Assembly (NCBI GenBank): GCA_016869515.1
Contig: VGDZ01000004.1
Location: 31,567 to 95,566 of the forward strand
Origin: Alphaproteobacteria bacterium
GTDB taxonomy: Bacteria; Pseudomonadota; Alphaproteobacteria; VGDZ01
Length of the DNA: 64,000 nt
Reading direction: 5' to 3'
The notes beneath the pieces are model-generated. The model had not been told where the DNA came from and ran no database searches. It saw only the letters and a list, made by a program, of their open reading frames with translations. The position numbers and the translations under genes are program-made. Positions 8,755 through 17,929 of the stretch are shown here, piece by piece. Position 1 is the first letter of the stretch. Every line of letters begins with the position of its first letter.

Positions 8755-10043
8755 CAGTTCGGCCGATTGTTGCGTTCCCACGCGGCCAACGCCGCGCCGG
8801 CGCCATGGACCTTGCGGATCGCCGCCGCCAGCCTTTCCGCAAGATCGGCATCGACGTCCCAGGACGGCGGCTGATACTGAATGACTTCGCGCTCGTACAT
8901 GCGCTCGACCACCGGGCATAGCCCCTTGGCATAACTGCGGTTGGTGAGATTGAACGGAAATCCCTTGTCGCCGATGGCGACGCGGCGCTGGAACATCGGC
9001 AACCAATAGAGCGGCGCGACATAGCCGGCGGCGATCGGAACGCCTTCGGCCTGGAGGGCCTTGGCGAAAGTGGCGCGGGATACCCCAACCTTGTTTTCGT
9101 CGTAGCGTACGGTCCACATGTAATAATTGTGCCGGCAGCCCTCGCGCACGGCGGGCGGCGTCCACCCGGCCAAGTCCTTGGTGCCCTCGGTAAGCGTCTG
9201 CGCCACGCGCTCGCGGCGTTCGACGTGTTCTTCGACGCGGTCGAGCTGGGCCAGTGCCACCGCCGCCGACAGCTCGGTCATGCGGATGTTGAAGCCGACG
9301 ATGTTGGTGCTGTCGGCCAGCTTCAAGGTTTCGACCAGGTTTTCGCCATGATTGCGAATCAGCGCTAGGCGCTGGGCCAAAGCATCGTCATCAGTGACGC
9401 AGACGCCGCCTTCGCCGGAATGAATGTGCTTGTGGTAGTTGAGGCTGAAGACGCCGATATGACCGATCGTGCCGCAGGTCCGGCCATGTTCGTGCGACAG
9501 CGGCGCCTGGGCGTTGTCTTCGATCAGCCACAGGCCGTTCTGATCGGCGATTTGCCTCAACTCGGCCAGCCGCGCCGGATGTCCGAACAGGTTGACCGCG
9601 AGGATGGCCTTGGTCCGCGGCGTCAGATTGGCCCGCACCGAGCTCGGGTCGATGCAGAAGCTGTCGGCCTCGATGTCGGCGAATACCGGTATGCCGCCCC
9701 AGATCAAGGGCGCCACCACCGTCGCCGACATGGTGTAGGGCGGAACGATCACCTCGTCGCCCGGGCCGATGCCGACCGCGCCCAGCGCGGCTTGCAGGCC
9801 GGAGGTGGCCGAGTTGACCGAGATCGCGTGCTTGCTGCCATAACGCCTGCACCAGGCCGCCTCCAGCGCCTTGACCGTGGTTCCGCCCATGAAATTGGGA
9901 CCCGGGCTGCCGTAGAAGCCCGACAACGTGCCCGACTTCATCACCGTCATGACGGCGTCGATCTCGGCTTGGCCGATCGAAGGGTAGACCGGCAGCGGTC
10001 GATCGAGCGTCGGCCGGCCGCCGAGAAGAGCGAGTTCGGTCAT
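8754..10043 (-). CDS. DegT/DnrJ/EryC1 sugar aminotransferase
   Basis: A PLP-dependent aminotransferase of 429 residues that converts a 4-keto (or 3-keto) sugar nucleotide to the amino sugar. Visible features are the SATSGL substrate/phosphate segment (78-83), D176 in LIEDNAQA and the Schiff-base lysine K205 in NYHKHIHSGEGG. It is longer than typical PseC and resembles LegC/PerA-like enzymes of about this size. The ATG at 10043 overlaps the stop of the SpsF-like gene upstream, and frames extending further upstream read through that gene. It is the only aminotransferase in the island, so it must serve one or both nonulosonic routes. Confidence 0.85.
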   Translation of the reverse strand: MTELALLGGRPTLDRPLPVYPSIGQAEIDAVMTVMKSGTLSGFYGSPGPNFMGGTTVKALEAAWCRRYGSKHAISVNSATSGLQAALGAVGIGPGDEVIVPPYTMSATVVAPLIWGGIPVFADIEADSFCIDPSSVRANLTPRTKAILAVNLFGHPARLAELRQIADQNGLWLIEDNAQAPLSHEHGRTCGTIGHIGVFSLNYHKHIHSGEGGVCVTDDDALAQRLALIRNHGENLVETLKLADSTNIVGFNIRMTELSAAVALAQLDRVEEHVERRERVAQTLTEGTKDLAGWTPPAVREGCRHNYYMWTVRYDENKVGVSRATFAKALQAEGVPIAAGYVAPLYWLPMFQRRVAIGDKGFPFNLTNRSYAKGLCPVVERMYEREVIQYQPPSWDVDADLAERLAAAIRKVHGAGAALAAWERNNRPN

Positions 10044-10759
10044 GCGGCGGTTCCCAGTTTCGATGCGTTGCGCGCAAACCATTCGGCGGCAAGGTCGAGC
10101 ACTCGCTCGAGCGTCGCGGTCGCGACATCGTCGCCCAATCGTTCGGCGATGAAGCGCGCGCGGTCCAGATCGGCTGGTGTGTCCACCACCAGCGAAAGGC
10201 GCGGATCGATCCCGGCCGCGGCCTCGTGGTTGACGATGCGGAAGCGGTCGGGACGGTCGTAGAAGTAGCGGGTCACGTGCTCGCGGTCTTCGGCATCCTG
10301 GGTCTGGGCCAAAGCTGCCCGCAAGGCCTGGGTTCTGATCACTTCGGCGGTCGCGCCCGGCGGATAGGTCTTGCGCTGGGCGTTGGTCGCAAGGTCGGCG
10401 TCGGCGGACTCGGCCATGGCGCGCAGGCGATCGATCAGGCCGGGATCGTGGAAGGGTCGATCGCCGCAAATGCGGGCGAAGCGCGATAGGCCGTAGCGAT
10501 CGGCACAGGCTAGGGCCCGGCCGGCAACGTCGTCGAGATCGCCCCGGAAGCAGGCCGCGCCCTCCTTCTCGACAAAGGCGGCGATGACATCGTCCTCGGC
10601 GCGGTCCGAGGTCGCCACGATCAAGGGCGGCGCGCCCGCCACGCGCCGGGCGCGGTCCAGCACCAGGCCCAGCATGGGGCGGCCGCCGATTTCGACTAGC
10701 GCCTTGCCCGGCAGCCGGGTCGAAGCGAAACGCGCAAAGACGATGCTGCCGAAACTCAC
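10040..10759 (-). CDS. SpsF-like cytidylyltransferase (copy B)
   Basis: A 239-residue homologue of the gene at 8014-8754. It has FARFASTRLPGK (8-19) for nucleotide binding and ICGDRPFHDPG (97-107) at the metal site, where copy A has CGDCPLID. The GTG at 10759 overlaps the stop of the upstream NeuB-family gene as GTGA. The adjacency NeuB then cytidylyltransferase is the usual synthase/activator pairing. The longer open frame to 11260 is an out-of-frame shadow of neuB. Confidence 0.8.
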   Translation of the reverse strand: MSFGSIVFARFASTRLPGKALVEIGGRPMLGLVLDRARRVAGAPPLIVATSDRAEDDVIAAFVEKEGAACFRGDLDDVAGRALACADRYGLSRFARICGDRPFHDPGLIDRLRAMAESADADLATNAQRKTYPPGATAEVIRTQALRAALAQTQDAEDREHVTRYFYDRPDRFRIVNHEAAAGIDPRLSLVVDTPADLDRARFIAERLGDDVATATLERVLDLAAEWFARNASKLGTAA

Positions 10760-11769
10760 GCCAGATCCTCGGCCTTGATCAAATCGCCGGCTGCGACGGC
10801 GCGCTTGAGCTTGCGGCCGACCACCTTGGGCATCTCGTCGGCTTGCAGCCCCCAAGCCGGACGCAGCCAGGTCAGCCATTCGCGCTTGACCGGGGTGCCG
10901 GCGGGAATGTCGGCGGCGGCGCCGATCGAGCGCCGCATATGGGCCAGCAGTTTTTCCTCGGAAGGCGCGCGTTCGCGCCGGTCGCGGCCGAGATAGGTTT
11001 CGGCCGCCCGCACCGCCTTGACCAGCGCCGCCATGTCGGCCGGGTCGGCCGACAGCGCATGATCGTGGAAGGCCTGGTTTTCCTTGCGGTAGGTGAAGTG
11101 CTTTTCCAGCGCCACCGCGCCCGCCGCCACCGCCAATTCGCAGGCCTTGATGTCGAGGGTGTGGTCCGACCAGCCGACCGGAAGGCCGAACTCGCGCTTG
11201 AGCCAGCCGATATTGCGAAGGTTGGCTTCCTCGGCCGGAGTCGGATAGGCGGCGACGCAATGCATCAGCAGCAGCGATCCGTCCCCGCGTGCCTTGGGTC
11301 GCACCGAAAGGAAGGCCTCGACCGCGCGCGCGACTTCGTCCTGCGTACCGAGGCCGGTAGAGATGATGGTCGGCTTGCCCTTGCCGGCGATATGCTTGAT
11401 CAGATCGAGATAGGTCAGGTCGCCGGATGAGACTTTGAACACGGGCGCGATGCCGTCGAGGAAATCGGCATCGGCCATGTGGAACGGTGTCGAAAAGAAC
11501 ACGAGGCCGCGATCGCGGGCGCGTTCGGCCAATCGCGCGAATTGTGCTCGCGACAACTCAAACCGGCCGGTGCGCTGGCGCCGTTCGGGTTGTACGGTCG
11601 AAATGTAGTGGCCGAGCGTAAAGGTCTGGAACTTGACGGCGTCGACTCCGCATTCCGCAGCTCGGTCGATCAAATCGGCGGCCACACGCTCGTCACCCTC
11701 GTGATTGACGCCGATCTCGGCAATGATCCACGTCCTGTCAGGTGCGCGGAAGTCGGGTACTGCCTTCAT
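10756..11769 (-). CDS. NeuB-family nonulosonic acid synthase (copy 2)
   Basis: A 337-residue PEP-dependent nonulosonic acid synthase. The barrel domain shows IAEIGVNHEGD (16-26), KFQTF (46-50), SDHT (201-204) and EKHFT (222-226). A SAF domain covers roughly 275-337. It is closer to canonical NeuB/LegI than copy 1. A GGAG Shine-Dalgarno lies six bases before the ATG at 11769, which decides the start over the ATG at 11775 and the long upstream frame. It pairs with the SpsF-like gene that overlaps it. Confidence 0.9.
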   Translation of the reverse strand: MKAVPDFRAPDRTWIIAEIGVNHEGDERVAADLIDRAAECGVDAVKFQTFTLGHYISTVQPERRQRTGRFELSRAQFARLAERARDRGLVFFSTPFHMADADFLDGIAPVFKVSSGDLTYLDLIKHIAGKGKPTIISTGLGTQDEVARAVEAFLSVRPKARGDGSLLLMHCVAAYPTPAEEANLRNIGWLKREFGLPVGWSDHTLDIKACELAVAAGAVALEKHFTYRKENQAFHDHALSADPADMAALVKAVRAAETYLGRDRRERAPSEEKLLAHMRRSIGAAADIPAGTPVKREWLTWLRPAWGLQADEMPKVVGRKLKRAVAAGDLIKAEDLA

Positions 11770-11779
11770 CACCATCTCC

Positions 11780-12700
11780 TCAGGCGAACAGCGCTTCGGG
11801 AAACGCCCGACCCATGAAGCCCACCATGATGCGCCGCAAATGGAAGGGATCGCTGCCCGGTAGATTGACGCCGTCGATCGCCGACGGGCAGATCGTGACG
11901 CCATGAGCCTTCAGGCGTTCGATGACCCGCTGGTCGTAATGCGCGGCCTGACCCTCGGGATAGGAAAATAGATCGACCGGCCGCCCGATGCCTCGACTCA
12001 ATGCGGCGAGACAGTCGCCGATCTCACGATCCAAATCGCGATCGTCGAGATAGGACAAGATCTCGTGGTTGACGGTATGCCCGCCGACCTCGTAGTCGGG
12101 CGGCGCATCGAGCCGGCGCAACTCGTCCCAAGTCAGATTGCGGTAATTGGGCGCCGGATCGTCAAAGCTCTCGACTCCGGTGGCCACGGCCAGTTGCGAG
12201 AGCGCGGCTTCACGTTGGGTCGGCCGCATGCGCTTCATCGGTGCCTTGACCGCCACCACGGCGGCGATGCGGTCTTCAGCCGAGTCAAGCGAGAGGCGAT
12301 CGGGCAGGTCGTCGGTTTCGAGTCGCAATTCTGTCCGGGTGGTGGTGTTGATCATGTGCTCGATCTTATCGACCCAAAAGCGCCGTTCGGTCCCGACGAA
12401 ACCGCTGGTGACGAAGAAGGTCGCGGGAATGCGATGGCGTCGCAGGACAGGCAGCGCGTCGGTCGCGACATTGGCGAAGGAGTCGTCGAACGTCACCGCG
12501 ACGCTGCGCGGCGGCAGGCTGTCGCCCGCTTGAAGCCGCCCAGCCATCTCGCGCAAGGACATAGGATGGGCGCGATCGGCCACGCGTTCCATTTGCCGTT
12601 CGAAGGTGTCCCGCGGCAAATGCTTAAGGGAAAAATTTTCGATCCCTGCCGACGGCGCCGACGTGACGCCGTGATAGAGCAGGATCGTCGCGATGTTCAT
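11780..12700 (-). CDS. NodB-type polysaccharide deacetylase
   Basis: A carbohydrate esterase family 4 enzyme of 306 residues. The metal and base motif TFDDSF (70-75) and the histidine motif GGHTVNH (206-212) are intact, so an active zinc-dependent N-deacetylase is expected. No signal peptide is visible, which points to a cytoplasmic substrate such as an N-acetyl sugar of this island. It sits directly upstream of NeuB copy 2 and overlaps the formyltransferase start. Deacetylation followed by another N-acylation is a plausible, unproven link to that neighbour. Confidence 0.85.
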   Translation of the reverse strand: MNIATILLYHGVTSAPSAGIENFSLKHLPRDTFERQMERVADRAHPMSLREMAGRLQAGDSLPPRSVAVTFDDSFANVATDALPVLRRHRIPATFFVTSGFVGTERRFWVDKIEHMINTTTRTELRLETDDLPDRLSLDSAEDRIAAVVAVKAPMKRMRPTQREAALSQLAVATGVESFDDPAPNYRNLTWDELRRLDAPPDYEVGGHTVNHEILSYLDDRDLDREIGDCLAALSRGIGRPVDLFSYPEGQAAHYDQRVIERLKAHGVTICPSAIDGVNLPGSDPFHLRRIMVGFMGRAFPEALFA

Positions 12701-13437
12701 GCTGCGCGCTCTCCGGAAGGCCGCAGGGCCAGGAAGCGCTGTAGGGCCTCGTGTTTGGTGGCCAGTGGCATGGCGCTGAAATAGCGGCCACGCTCGTTCT
12801 GCGGCCTACCGGGGATGCGCGTCCGGGCGGCCCGTATGCGGCCGACGACGTCGATAACCAGGCGCGTGGCAACAACGCTGGTCAGAAAACGCAGGTGAAA
12901 TATCTCGGTGCTGGGGCCGATGGCCACGGTCTCCTGCGCCAATATGTCCCCAGTGTCGAGGTCGGCATCGACATAGTGAATGGTGACCCCAATTTGGTCG
13001 AGTCGGCCTTGGTGGATTGCCCATAGGTCGGAATCGAGACCGCGATGATATTGGGTCAAGCCGCGATGCACGTTAATGCAGCCCCAGCGCGGGACCGCCA
13101 GCACGCGCTGTCCCAAGCGTCCGGTGCCGAAGACCACGACTAGATCCGGGGCAAGAGCGGCGAGGTGCTCGGCCACGCCCGGCTGGTTGACGTCGTCGAC
13201 CTCAACCACGCGGCGGGACAGGGTCTCGGGCAAAGTGGGCGCCGTGCCGCCATGGGCCGAGTCGAAAAACCGGTTTTCGAATGCATCCTCTTCGGCGGCG
13301 AAGAAGGGGCCGATCGGGAAGGGTTTGGTGATGCGCCGCCGCTCGTAAAAAATACCAACAATATCGGCGTGCTCCGCCAGGCAATTGATGAAGTAGGTGT
13401 GGTGCTTGGTAGGTGTCGACAAGACCGCGATCTTCAC
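12697..13437 (-). CDS. formyltransferase-family protein (sugar N-formyltransferase candidate)
   Basis: A 246-residue protein with the formyl-transferase N-terminal fold. The catalytic triad positions are visible as N122 and H124 in GCINVHRG and D161 in LDTGDIL, matching methionyl-tRNA and sugar-nucleotide formyltransferases. Within an amino-sugar island, N-formylation of a sugar is the likely job, using N10-formyltetrahydrofolate. The GTG at 13437 overlaps the upstream stop (GTGA), and the longer frame is an artefact. It follows the GT2/cytidylyltransferase fusion and precedes a deacetylase. Confidence 0.82.
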   Translation of the reverse strand: MKIAVLSTPTKHHTYFINCLAEHADIVGIFYERRRITKPFPIGPFFAAEEDAFENRFFDSAHGGTAPTLPETLSRRVVEVDDVNQPGVAEHLAALAPDLVVVFGTGRLGQRVLAVPRWGCINVHRGLTQYHRGLDSDLWAIHQGRLDQIGVTIHYVDADLDTGDILAQETVAIGPSTEIFHLRFLTSVVATRLVIDVVGRIRAARTRIPGRPQNERGRYFSAMPLATKHEALQRFLALRPSGERAA

Positions 13438-14831
13438 GGCAACGCCCTCGCGCGCGGATTCGTGAGGGGCTGCTCTCGTAATAGGGCCTCGGCGATTTCC
13501 CATTCGAAGCCGCCGATCAGCGATAGCGCGGCGCGCTTGTCGAGCACGACATGGCCGACCCGGCCGCCCTCGAGTTTTCCAGTCGAATTGAAGAAGGCGG
13601 TGCGCACCACCTCCATGTCGCCGGCGGCGCGGTAAAGCTCGTCGCTTTCCAGCCGCAGGGCGGCGCTTCGGCGTAACGGTTCCAGGCCGCTGCCGGTGTG
13701 GCGATAGAAAGAGTCGGTCTCGGGGCGAACGCCGATCACGCGATCGGTCGAAAACAATTCCATCATGTCGATCGCGGCGTCGATGTGCTGGGCGCCGCGG
13801 AATGGGGACTCGACATAAAGCAAGGCAAGGGCAGTCGGGTTCGAGCGGTTCTCGACATAGCGCTTCAAGGCGTCCGCCACGGTCTCCTCGAGGAAGGAAT
13901 TGGGGCGCGCCAAGTCGCGGCTGCGCCTGATGCCCATGACGCGCTCGCCGAAGCGGCGCCCGACGTGATCCAGCACCTTTTCGTCGGGGGTGGTGACGAC
14001 GACGTCGACCACGCGCTTGGCCGCCAGCGCCGCTTCGATCGTCCAGTCGATCAAGGGCTTGCCGCCGAGCTGACGCAGCGCGGTCGAATGCGGGTCGGTC
14101 GCCATGCCGCGCACCGGCAGGATCGCGACCGCCGACAGCGTGGCCTCGCCGAGCCGCTTTTCGACGATCTGCGAGCGGGTGGCGAGGATGCGTTCCTCGT
14201 TGCGGGTGAGGCTGGAGCCGTGCTGGCGGTAGTAGAACAACGGCAGATTGACGTTGCGCACGCCGAAGCGGCTGATGAAGCGCACCCACAGATCGTAGCC
14301 GTCCTGGCAGCGGAACTGCTCGTCGTAGCCGTCGATGGCTTCGAGGCATTCGCGCCGGATCATGGTGCAGGCGCCATGCGCCGGCTGGTCGAGCAGCGTA
14401 ACCTGGGTGAAATCGTGGCGGCGGACGACGCTTTGCACCGCGCCGGTCTCGTCCGCCAGGTAGTAGTCCGGGAAAACCAGGCCGATCTCGGGATGGCGGT
14501 CGAGCGTGCCGACCAGCACGCCGAGCGCATGGCTGTCGAGCCAGTCGTCGGCATCGAGCCGCATCAGATAGCGCCCGGCCGAGGCCCGCAACGCGATGTT
14601 GTTGGTGACGTTGAGGCCCTGGTTGTGCTGGTGAATGGCCATGACTCCCGGCCGGCCGACATAGCGATCGATCACGGCGCGCGAATCGTCGGTCGAGCCG
14701 TCGTCGATGATCAGCAGTTCGAAATCGCGGAAAGTCTGGCCCAACACGCTCTCGATCGCCTGTTCGAGAAAGCGGCCGTAATTGTGGTTGACGATGTAGA
14801 TCGTCACAGTGGGCTGATTGCCGTCGGCCAT
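13434..14831 (-). CDS. fusion: family 2 glycosyltransferase + cytidylyltransferase-like domain
   Basis: A two-domain protein of 465 residues. Residues 1-230 form a GT2 transferase with VNHNYGRF (14-21), DDGS (43-46), DADD (93-96) and a CQDGYDLWVRF acceptor segment. From about 233 a second Rossmann domain resembles CMP-acylneuraminate cytidylyltransferase (ILPVRG, then LGGKPLIDWTIEAAL). Its PARGGSK loop is altered to VRGMATDPHST, so activity is uncertain. Linking activation and transfer of one sugar in a single chain is unusual. The ATG at 14831 is one base after the amidase stop. Confidence 0.8.
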   Translation of the reverse strand: MADGNQPTVTIYIVNHNYGRFLEQAIESVLGQTFRDFELLIIDDGSTDDSRAVIDRYVGRPGVMAIHQHNQGLNVTNNIALRASAGRYLMRLDADDWLDSHALGVLVGTLDRHPEIGLVFPDYYLADETGAVQSVVRRHDFTQVTLLDQPAHGACTMIRRECLEAIDGYDEQFRCQDGYDLWVRFISRFGVRNVNLPLFYYRQHGSSLTRNEERILATRSQIVEKRLGEATLSAVAILPVRGMATDPHSTALRQLGGKPLIDWTIEAALAAKRVVDVVVTTPDEKVLDHVGRRFGERVMGIRRSRDLARPNSFLEETVADALKRYVENRSNPTALALLYVESPFRGAQHIDAAIDMMELFSTDRVIGVRPETDSFYRHTGSGLEPLRRSAALRLESDELYRAAGDMEVVRTAFFNSTGKLEGGRVGHVVLDKRAALSLIGGFEWEIAEALLREQPLTNPRARALP

Positions 14832-14832
14832 G

Positions 14833-16221
14833 TCAGTCTTTGGGGTCGATCACCGGCGCGCTGCCGGGGAAGAGGCTCTCGGCGAAATCCAGCAAGGTGT
14901 AATCGCCGAAACGCGGCGCCACCAGCTGCAGGCCGAGCGGCAGGCCGGCCGGTCCGGTCAAGAGCGGTAGCGAGATCGAAGGTGCGCCGATCATGGTCCA
15001 GACCAGCGCCGAATCGCGCGGTTCTTCGGGCGCCTCGATGGTCGGCGCTTCACCGGCGGTGGCATGAGTCACCAGCACGTCGACATCGGCGGTGAGGCGT
15101 TCGAGTTCATCCTCCATCGCCCGTTGGCGCCGCGTCGCCGCGACATATTGCTCGCGCGTGACCCGCGCGCCCTCCTCGGTGATGCGGCGGAAGATGTCGC
15201 TGACCTTGTCGGACTGGGCCAGTTCCTTCTGGAAATAGTAGTGCAGGCTCTTGTGATAGACCGTGGCGTGGGTGTCATGGGCGTCGGCGAAGACCTGCCG
15301 CAGATCGAGTTCGACCACGTCGACATCGGGCCGGTTGTCGATCTGATTGACCAGTTCGACGACGCGATCCTGGGTATGGCGGCTGGCGGTCTCCCAACCC
15401 GGCGCCTTGCACAGCGCGATGCGCCAGGGCCGGCCGCGATTGCGCTCGCGCTTGGCCGTCGCGGCACCGATGCGCCGCTCGGTCACCGGATAGTCGCGGC
15501 CGCGCTGAGCGACCGCGTCCAGCATCAGTCGCACATCGGCCACCGAGCGGCCGAACCACCCTATCGTATCAAGCGTGTCACAGGTCTTGAGCACGCCGGT
15601 GCGCGCAACCAGGCCGAAGGACGGCTTGTAGCCGATGGTGCCGACATAGCTGGCCGGGCGGACGATCGAACCCGCGCTTTGCGTGCCGAAGGCTACCGGC
15701 ACGGCGCCGCAAGCCACGGCCACCGCCGATCCGGTCGAAGAGGTGCCGGCTATGCGCCCCTTCGACCAGGGATTGGCGGTTTTGCCGGCGGCGTGCACGG
15801 CGAACTCGGCGGTCGCGGTCTTGCCCATCGGCACCGCGCCCGCCCATTTGGCGTGCGAGACTGGCCGGGCGTCGTTGTGCGGCGTGAACCCGGTCCACAG
15901 ATCGCTGCCCATCGCCGTCGGCATGTCGATGGTGTTGAAGATGTCCTTGATGCCCAGCGGAACCCCGGCCAGATGCGGCGCCGGCTTCCATTGCGACCAG
16001 TCGACCGCATCGGCGACGCGGGCGTAGCCCAGCGCCAGTTCGGCATCGAGGAAGGCCCAGGCATGGACGCGCGGCTCGATCGCCATCGCGCGGTCGAGGC
16101 AGGCCCGCATCCAGTCCGAGGGCCGCAACTGGCCTGAACGCACCAGCGCAGCCCCTTCGCTGGCGGTAAGCGTGGCCGGGTCCGCCCCCGAGCGGGCGGG
16201 TCGCGCCGTAGGGTAGTTCAT
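14833..16221 (-). CDS. amidase-signature family hydrolase
   Basis: A 462-residue amidase-signature enzyme. The Ser-cisSer-Lys triad can be read as K92 (GIKDIF), S161 (GTSSTGS) and S185 (QSAGSIVRP), with the spacing seen in GatA. No signal peptide is present. Its place between a sugar amidotransferase and a glycosyltransferase fusion suggests that it acts on an amide or amidine in the same pathway. A general amidase role cannot be excluded. It is a different protein from GatA at 24128. The ATG overlaps the upstream stop (ATGA). Confidence 0.85.
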   Translation of the reverse strand: MNYPTARPARSGADPATLTASEGAALVRSGQLRPSDWMRACLDRAMAIEPRVHAWAFLDAELALGYARVADAVDWSQWKPAPHLAGVPLGIKDIFNTIDMPTAMGSDLWTGFTPHNDARPVSHAKWAGAVPMGKTATAEFAVHAAGKTANPWSKGRIAGTSSTGSAVAVACGAVPVAFGTQSAGSIVRPASYVGTIGYKPSFGLVARTGVLKTCDTLDTIGWFGRSVADVRLMLDAVAQRGRDYPVTERRIGAATAKRERNRGRPWRIALCKAPGWETASRHTQDRVVELVNQIDNRPDVDVVELDLRQVFADAHDTHATVYHKSLHYYFQKELAQSDKVSDIFRRITEEGARVTREQYVAATRRQRAMEDELERLTADVDVLVTHATAGEAPTIEAPEEPRDSALVWTMIGAPSISLPLLTGPAGLPLGLQLVAPRFGDYTLLDFAESLFPGSAPVIDPKD

Positions 16222-17378
16222 GCCTTGGCCGCTGGTGTCGTCTGGCGCTTGGCGTCGGCCAGCGCGGCCTCGATCTCCACGCGCGTGAGGATGCCGACCT
16301 TTTCGCGGTGCGCGTCCATGATGGCGTAGAATTCCTCGCGGCTGTAGCCGCTGATCTTGAGGTAATAGTCCAACACCGGCGGCTCGTGCGGATCGATCTC
16401 GCGCACCAATCGGTTGCCCTCTTCGAGCGTCAGCAGGCCAGCGCGCACGTCCTGGGCGACATGGTCGGTGGTGCGGCCGTAGCCGCGTTTGAGGAACTTG
16501 GTGTAGTCGTGCACGCCGGGCATGCGGCACTCGACCGATTTGTAGCACTTGTAGGTGCCCTCGACATGGTCCTCGCGCCAACCATAGCGATCGCGCAGGA
16601 ATTCGGTCTGGCGCTCGCCGTCCCAGAACACGTAATTGCCGATGTGGATGCCCCAGACGCCCTTGGCGGCGATCTCTCCGTCGCTCGGCAGCTTGAAACC
16701 GCCGAGGTCCGACAACGGCAAATAGTCGGTGGCGAAGGTCTCGGGGTAGTGAAAGGCCGAAATCTTGAAGAAGTAGTGCTGGTCATAGGGCAGGATCTTG
16801 TCGTAGGTGGCCTGGGGCGAAGCTTCGGCGGCGGACTCGCCATAGACGATCAGCTTGATGCCGTACTTGACCGCGGCCTGGACCGGAAACGCGCCGACTC
16901 CGGCATGACAGTGCCAGCAGGAATCGCCCAACAGTTCGAGCGAGCGGCGGGCGCAGCGATTGACCACACTGCGCCGCGGCGTGAACATGATGTGGTCGAC
17001 GTCGAAGGTCTCGAGGCACCAATCCAGGTTCTTGCGGCCGGTTTCGGAGAACCAGTTGTGGCTGAAGGTGCAGGCCAGCGGCCGGACCTTGTAGACCTGG
17101 GTCAGCAGATAGAGCTGGTAGGCCGAATCCTTACCGCCCGAAATCGGCACCAGGCAGTCGTATTCGGGATGTTGGCCGCGAAACTTGTCGAGGATCTGCC
17201 TAAGGTCGGCATCGCGCTGCTTCCAGTCGATGTGCATCTTCTGCTCTTGGGAACGGCAGGACACGCAGATTCCGAGCTGGTCGAACACCGCATCGGGTTG
17301 GGTCGCTGGCATGCCGCAGCGCGTGCAGTAGTGCATGGTCGTGAACATCGGCCGGGTAGGGTCTGTCACATAGGCCAT
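16218..17378 (-). CDS. N-acetyl sugar amidotransferase (WbpG/PseA family)
   Basis: A 386-residue PP-loop ATP pyrophosphatase. Two CxxC pairs (C18/C21 and C38/C41) near the N-terminus probably bind zinc, and SGGKDS (80-85) is the PP-loop. In Pseudomonas and Campylobacter this family installs an acetamidino group on a diamino sugar or pseudaminic acid, usually fed with ammonia by HisH/HisF-like partners. No such partners are visible here; instead a glutamine-dependent AsnB-type gene lies two genes upstream and an amidase follows. The ATG at 17378 is preceded by a purine-rich stretch. Confidence 0.88.
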   Translation of the reverse strand: MAYVTDPTRPMFTTMHYCTRCGMPATQPDAVFDQLGICVSCRSQEQKMHIDWKQRDADLRQILDKFRGQHPEYDCLVPISGGKDSAYQLYLLTQVYKVRPLACTFSHNWFSETGRKNLDWCLETFDVDHIMFTPRRSVVNRCARRSLELLGDSCWHCHAGVGAFPVQAAVKYGIKLIVYGESAAEASPQATYDKILPYDQHYFFKISAFHYPETFATDYLPLSDLGGFKLPSDGEIAAKGVWGIHIGNYVFWDGERQTEFLRDRYGWREDHVEGTYKCYKSVECRMPGVHDYTKFLKRGYGRTTDHVAQDVRAGLLTLEEGNRLVREIDPHEPPVLDYYLKISGYSREEFYAIMDAHREKVGILTRVEIEAALADAKRQTTPAAKA

Positions 17379-17404
17379 GGTGTGGTTCTCCCTGGCGCTT
17401 TCCG

Positions 17405-17929
17405 CTAGCGCCCGAAAATCGCGGCTTGCACTTCGTCGATCGGTTGGCCGTCGAGCAGATAGTGATCGCGGCGTCGCCCTTCTTCGGTCATGCCGCTGGC
17501 GCGCATGATGCCGACCATGCCGACATTCTTGGCCATGGTCGCGGCCACGACCTTGCGCATGCCGGCCGGGCCGAGCAGGTGGCCGCAGGCCGCGCGCCAG
17601 GCTTCGGTGCCGTAGCCGCGTCCCCAAATCCTGCGATCGCCGATCAGGATGGCGAGGTTGGCGACGCGGTTCGGCGCATCGACATAGGCCGTCATGTTGC
17701 CGACATGACCAAGCGCCGGATCCTTGGCCTCGATCGCCCAGAAGCAATGGCCGCCCGCCCGCATGCGCTGCCAGTAGTCGCGGCAGGAGTCGAGGGTGTG
17801 GCGGCGATGGCGTTGCTCGCTGTAGCGCATGGTCTCGGGGTCATTGAGCCAGCCGACATAGCGTTCGCTCAAGTGGCGTTCGGCGAACGGCGTCAGCACG
17901 AGGCGCTGGCTGGAAGCGATGGCGTTCAT
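17405..17929 (-). CDS. GNAT acetyltransferase (PseH/RimJ-like)
   Basis: A 174-residue acetyltransferase of the RimJ/RimL type. It shows LTPFAERHLSERYVGWLND at the start and the acetyl-CoA loop IGDRRIWGRGYGTEAW. PseH and LegH N-acetylate the 4-amino sugar in nonulosonic pathways and belong to this superfamily, so an amino-sugar acetylase is likely. The ATG at 17929 overlaps the asnB stop (ATGA). It is 26 bases before the amidotransferase gene. Confidence 0.78.
   Translation of the reverse strand: MNAIASSQRLVLTPFAERHLSERYVGWLNDPETMRYSEQRHRRHTLDSCRDYWQRMRAGGHCFWAIEAKDPALGHVGNMTAYVDAPNRVANLAILIGDRRIWGRGYGTEAWRAACGHLLGPAGMRKVVAATMAKNVGMVGIMRASGMTEEGRRRDHYLLDGQPIDEVQAAIFGR

Noticed and set aside
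11776..11904. N-terminal extension of NeuB copy 2
   Set aside because: It overlaps the deacetylase gene, lacks family similarity, and a good Shine-Dalgarno precedes the ATG at 11769.
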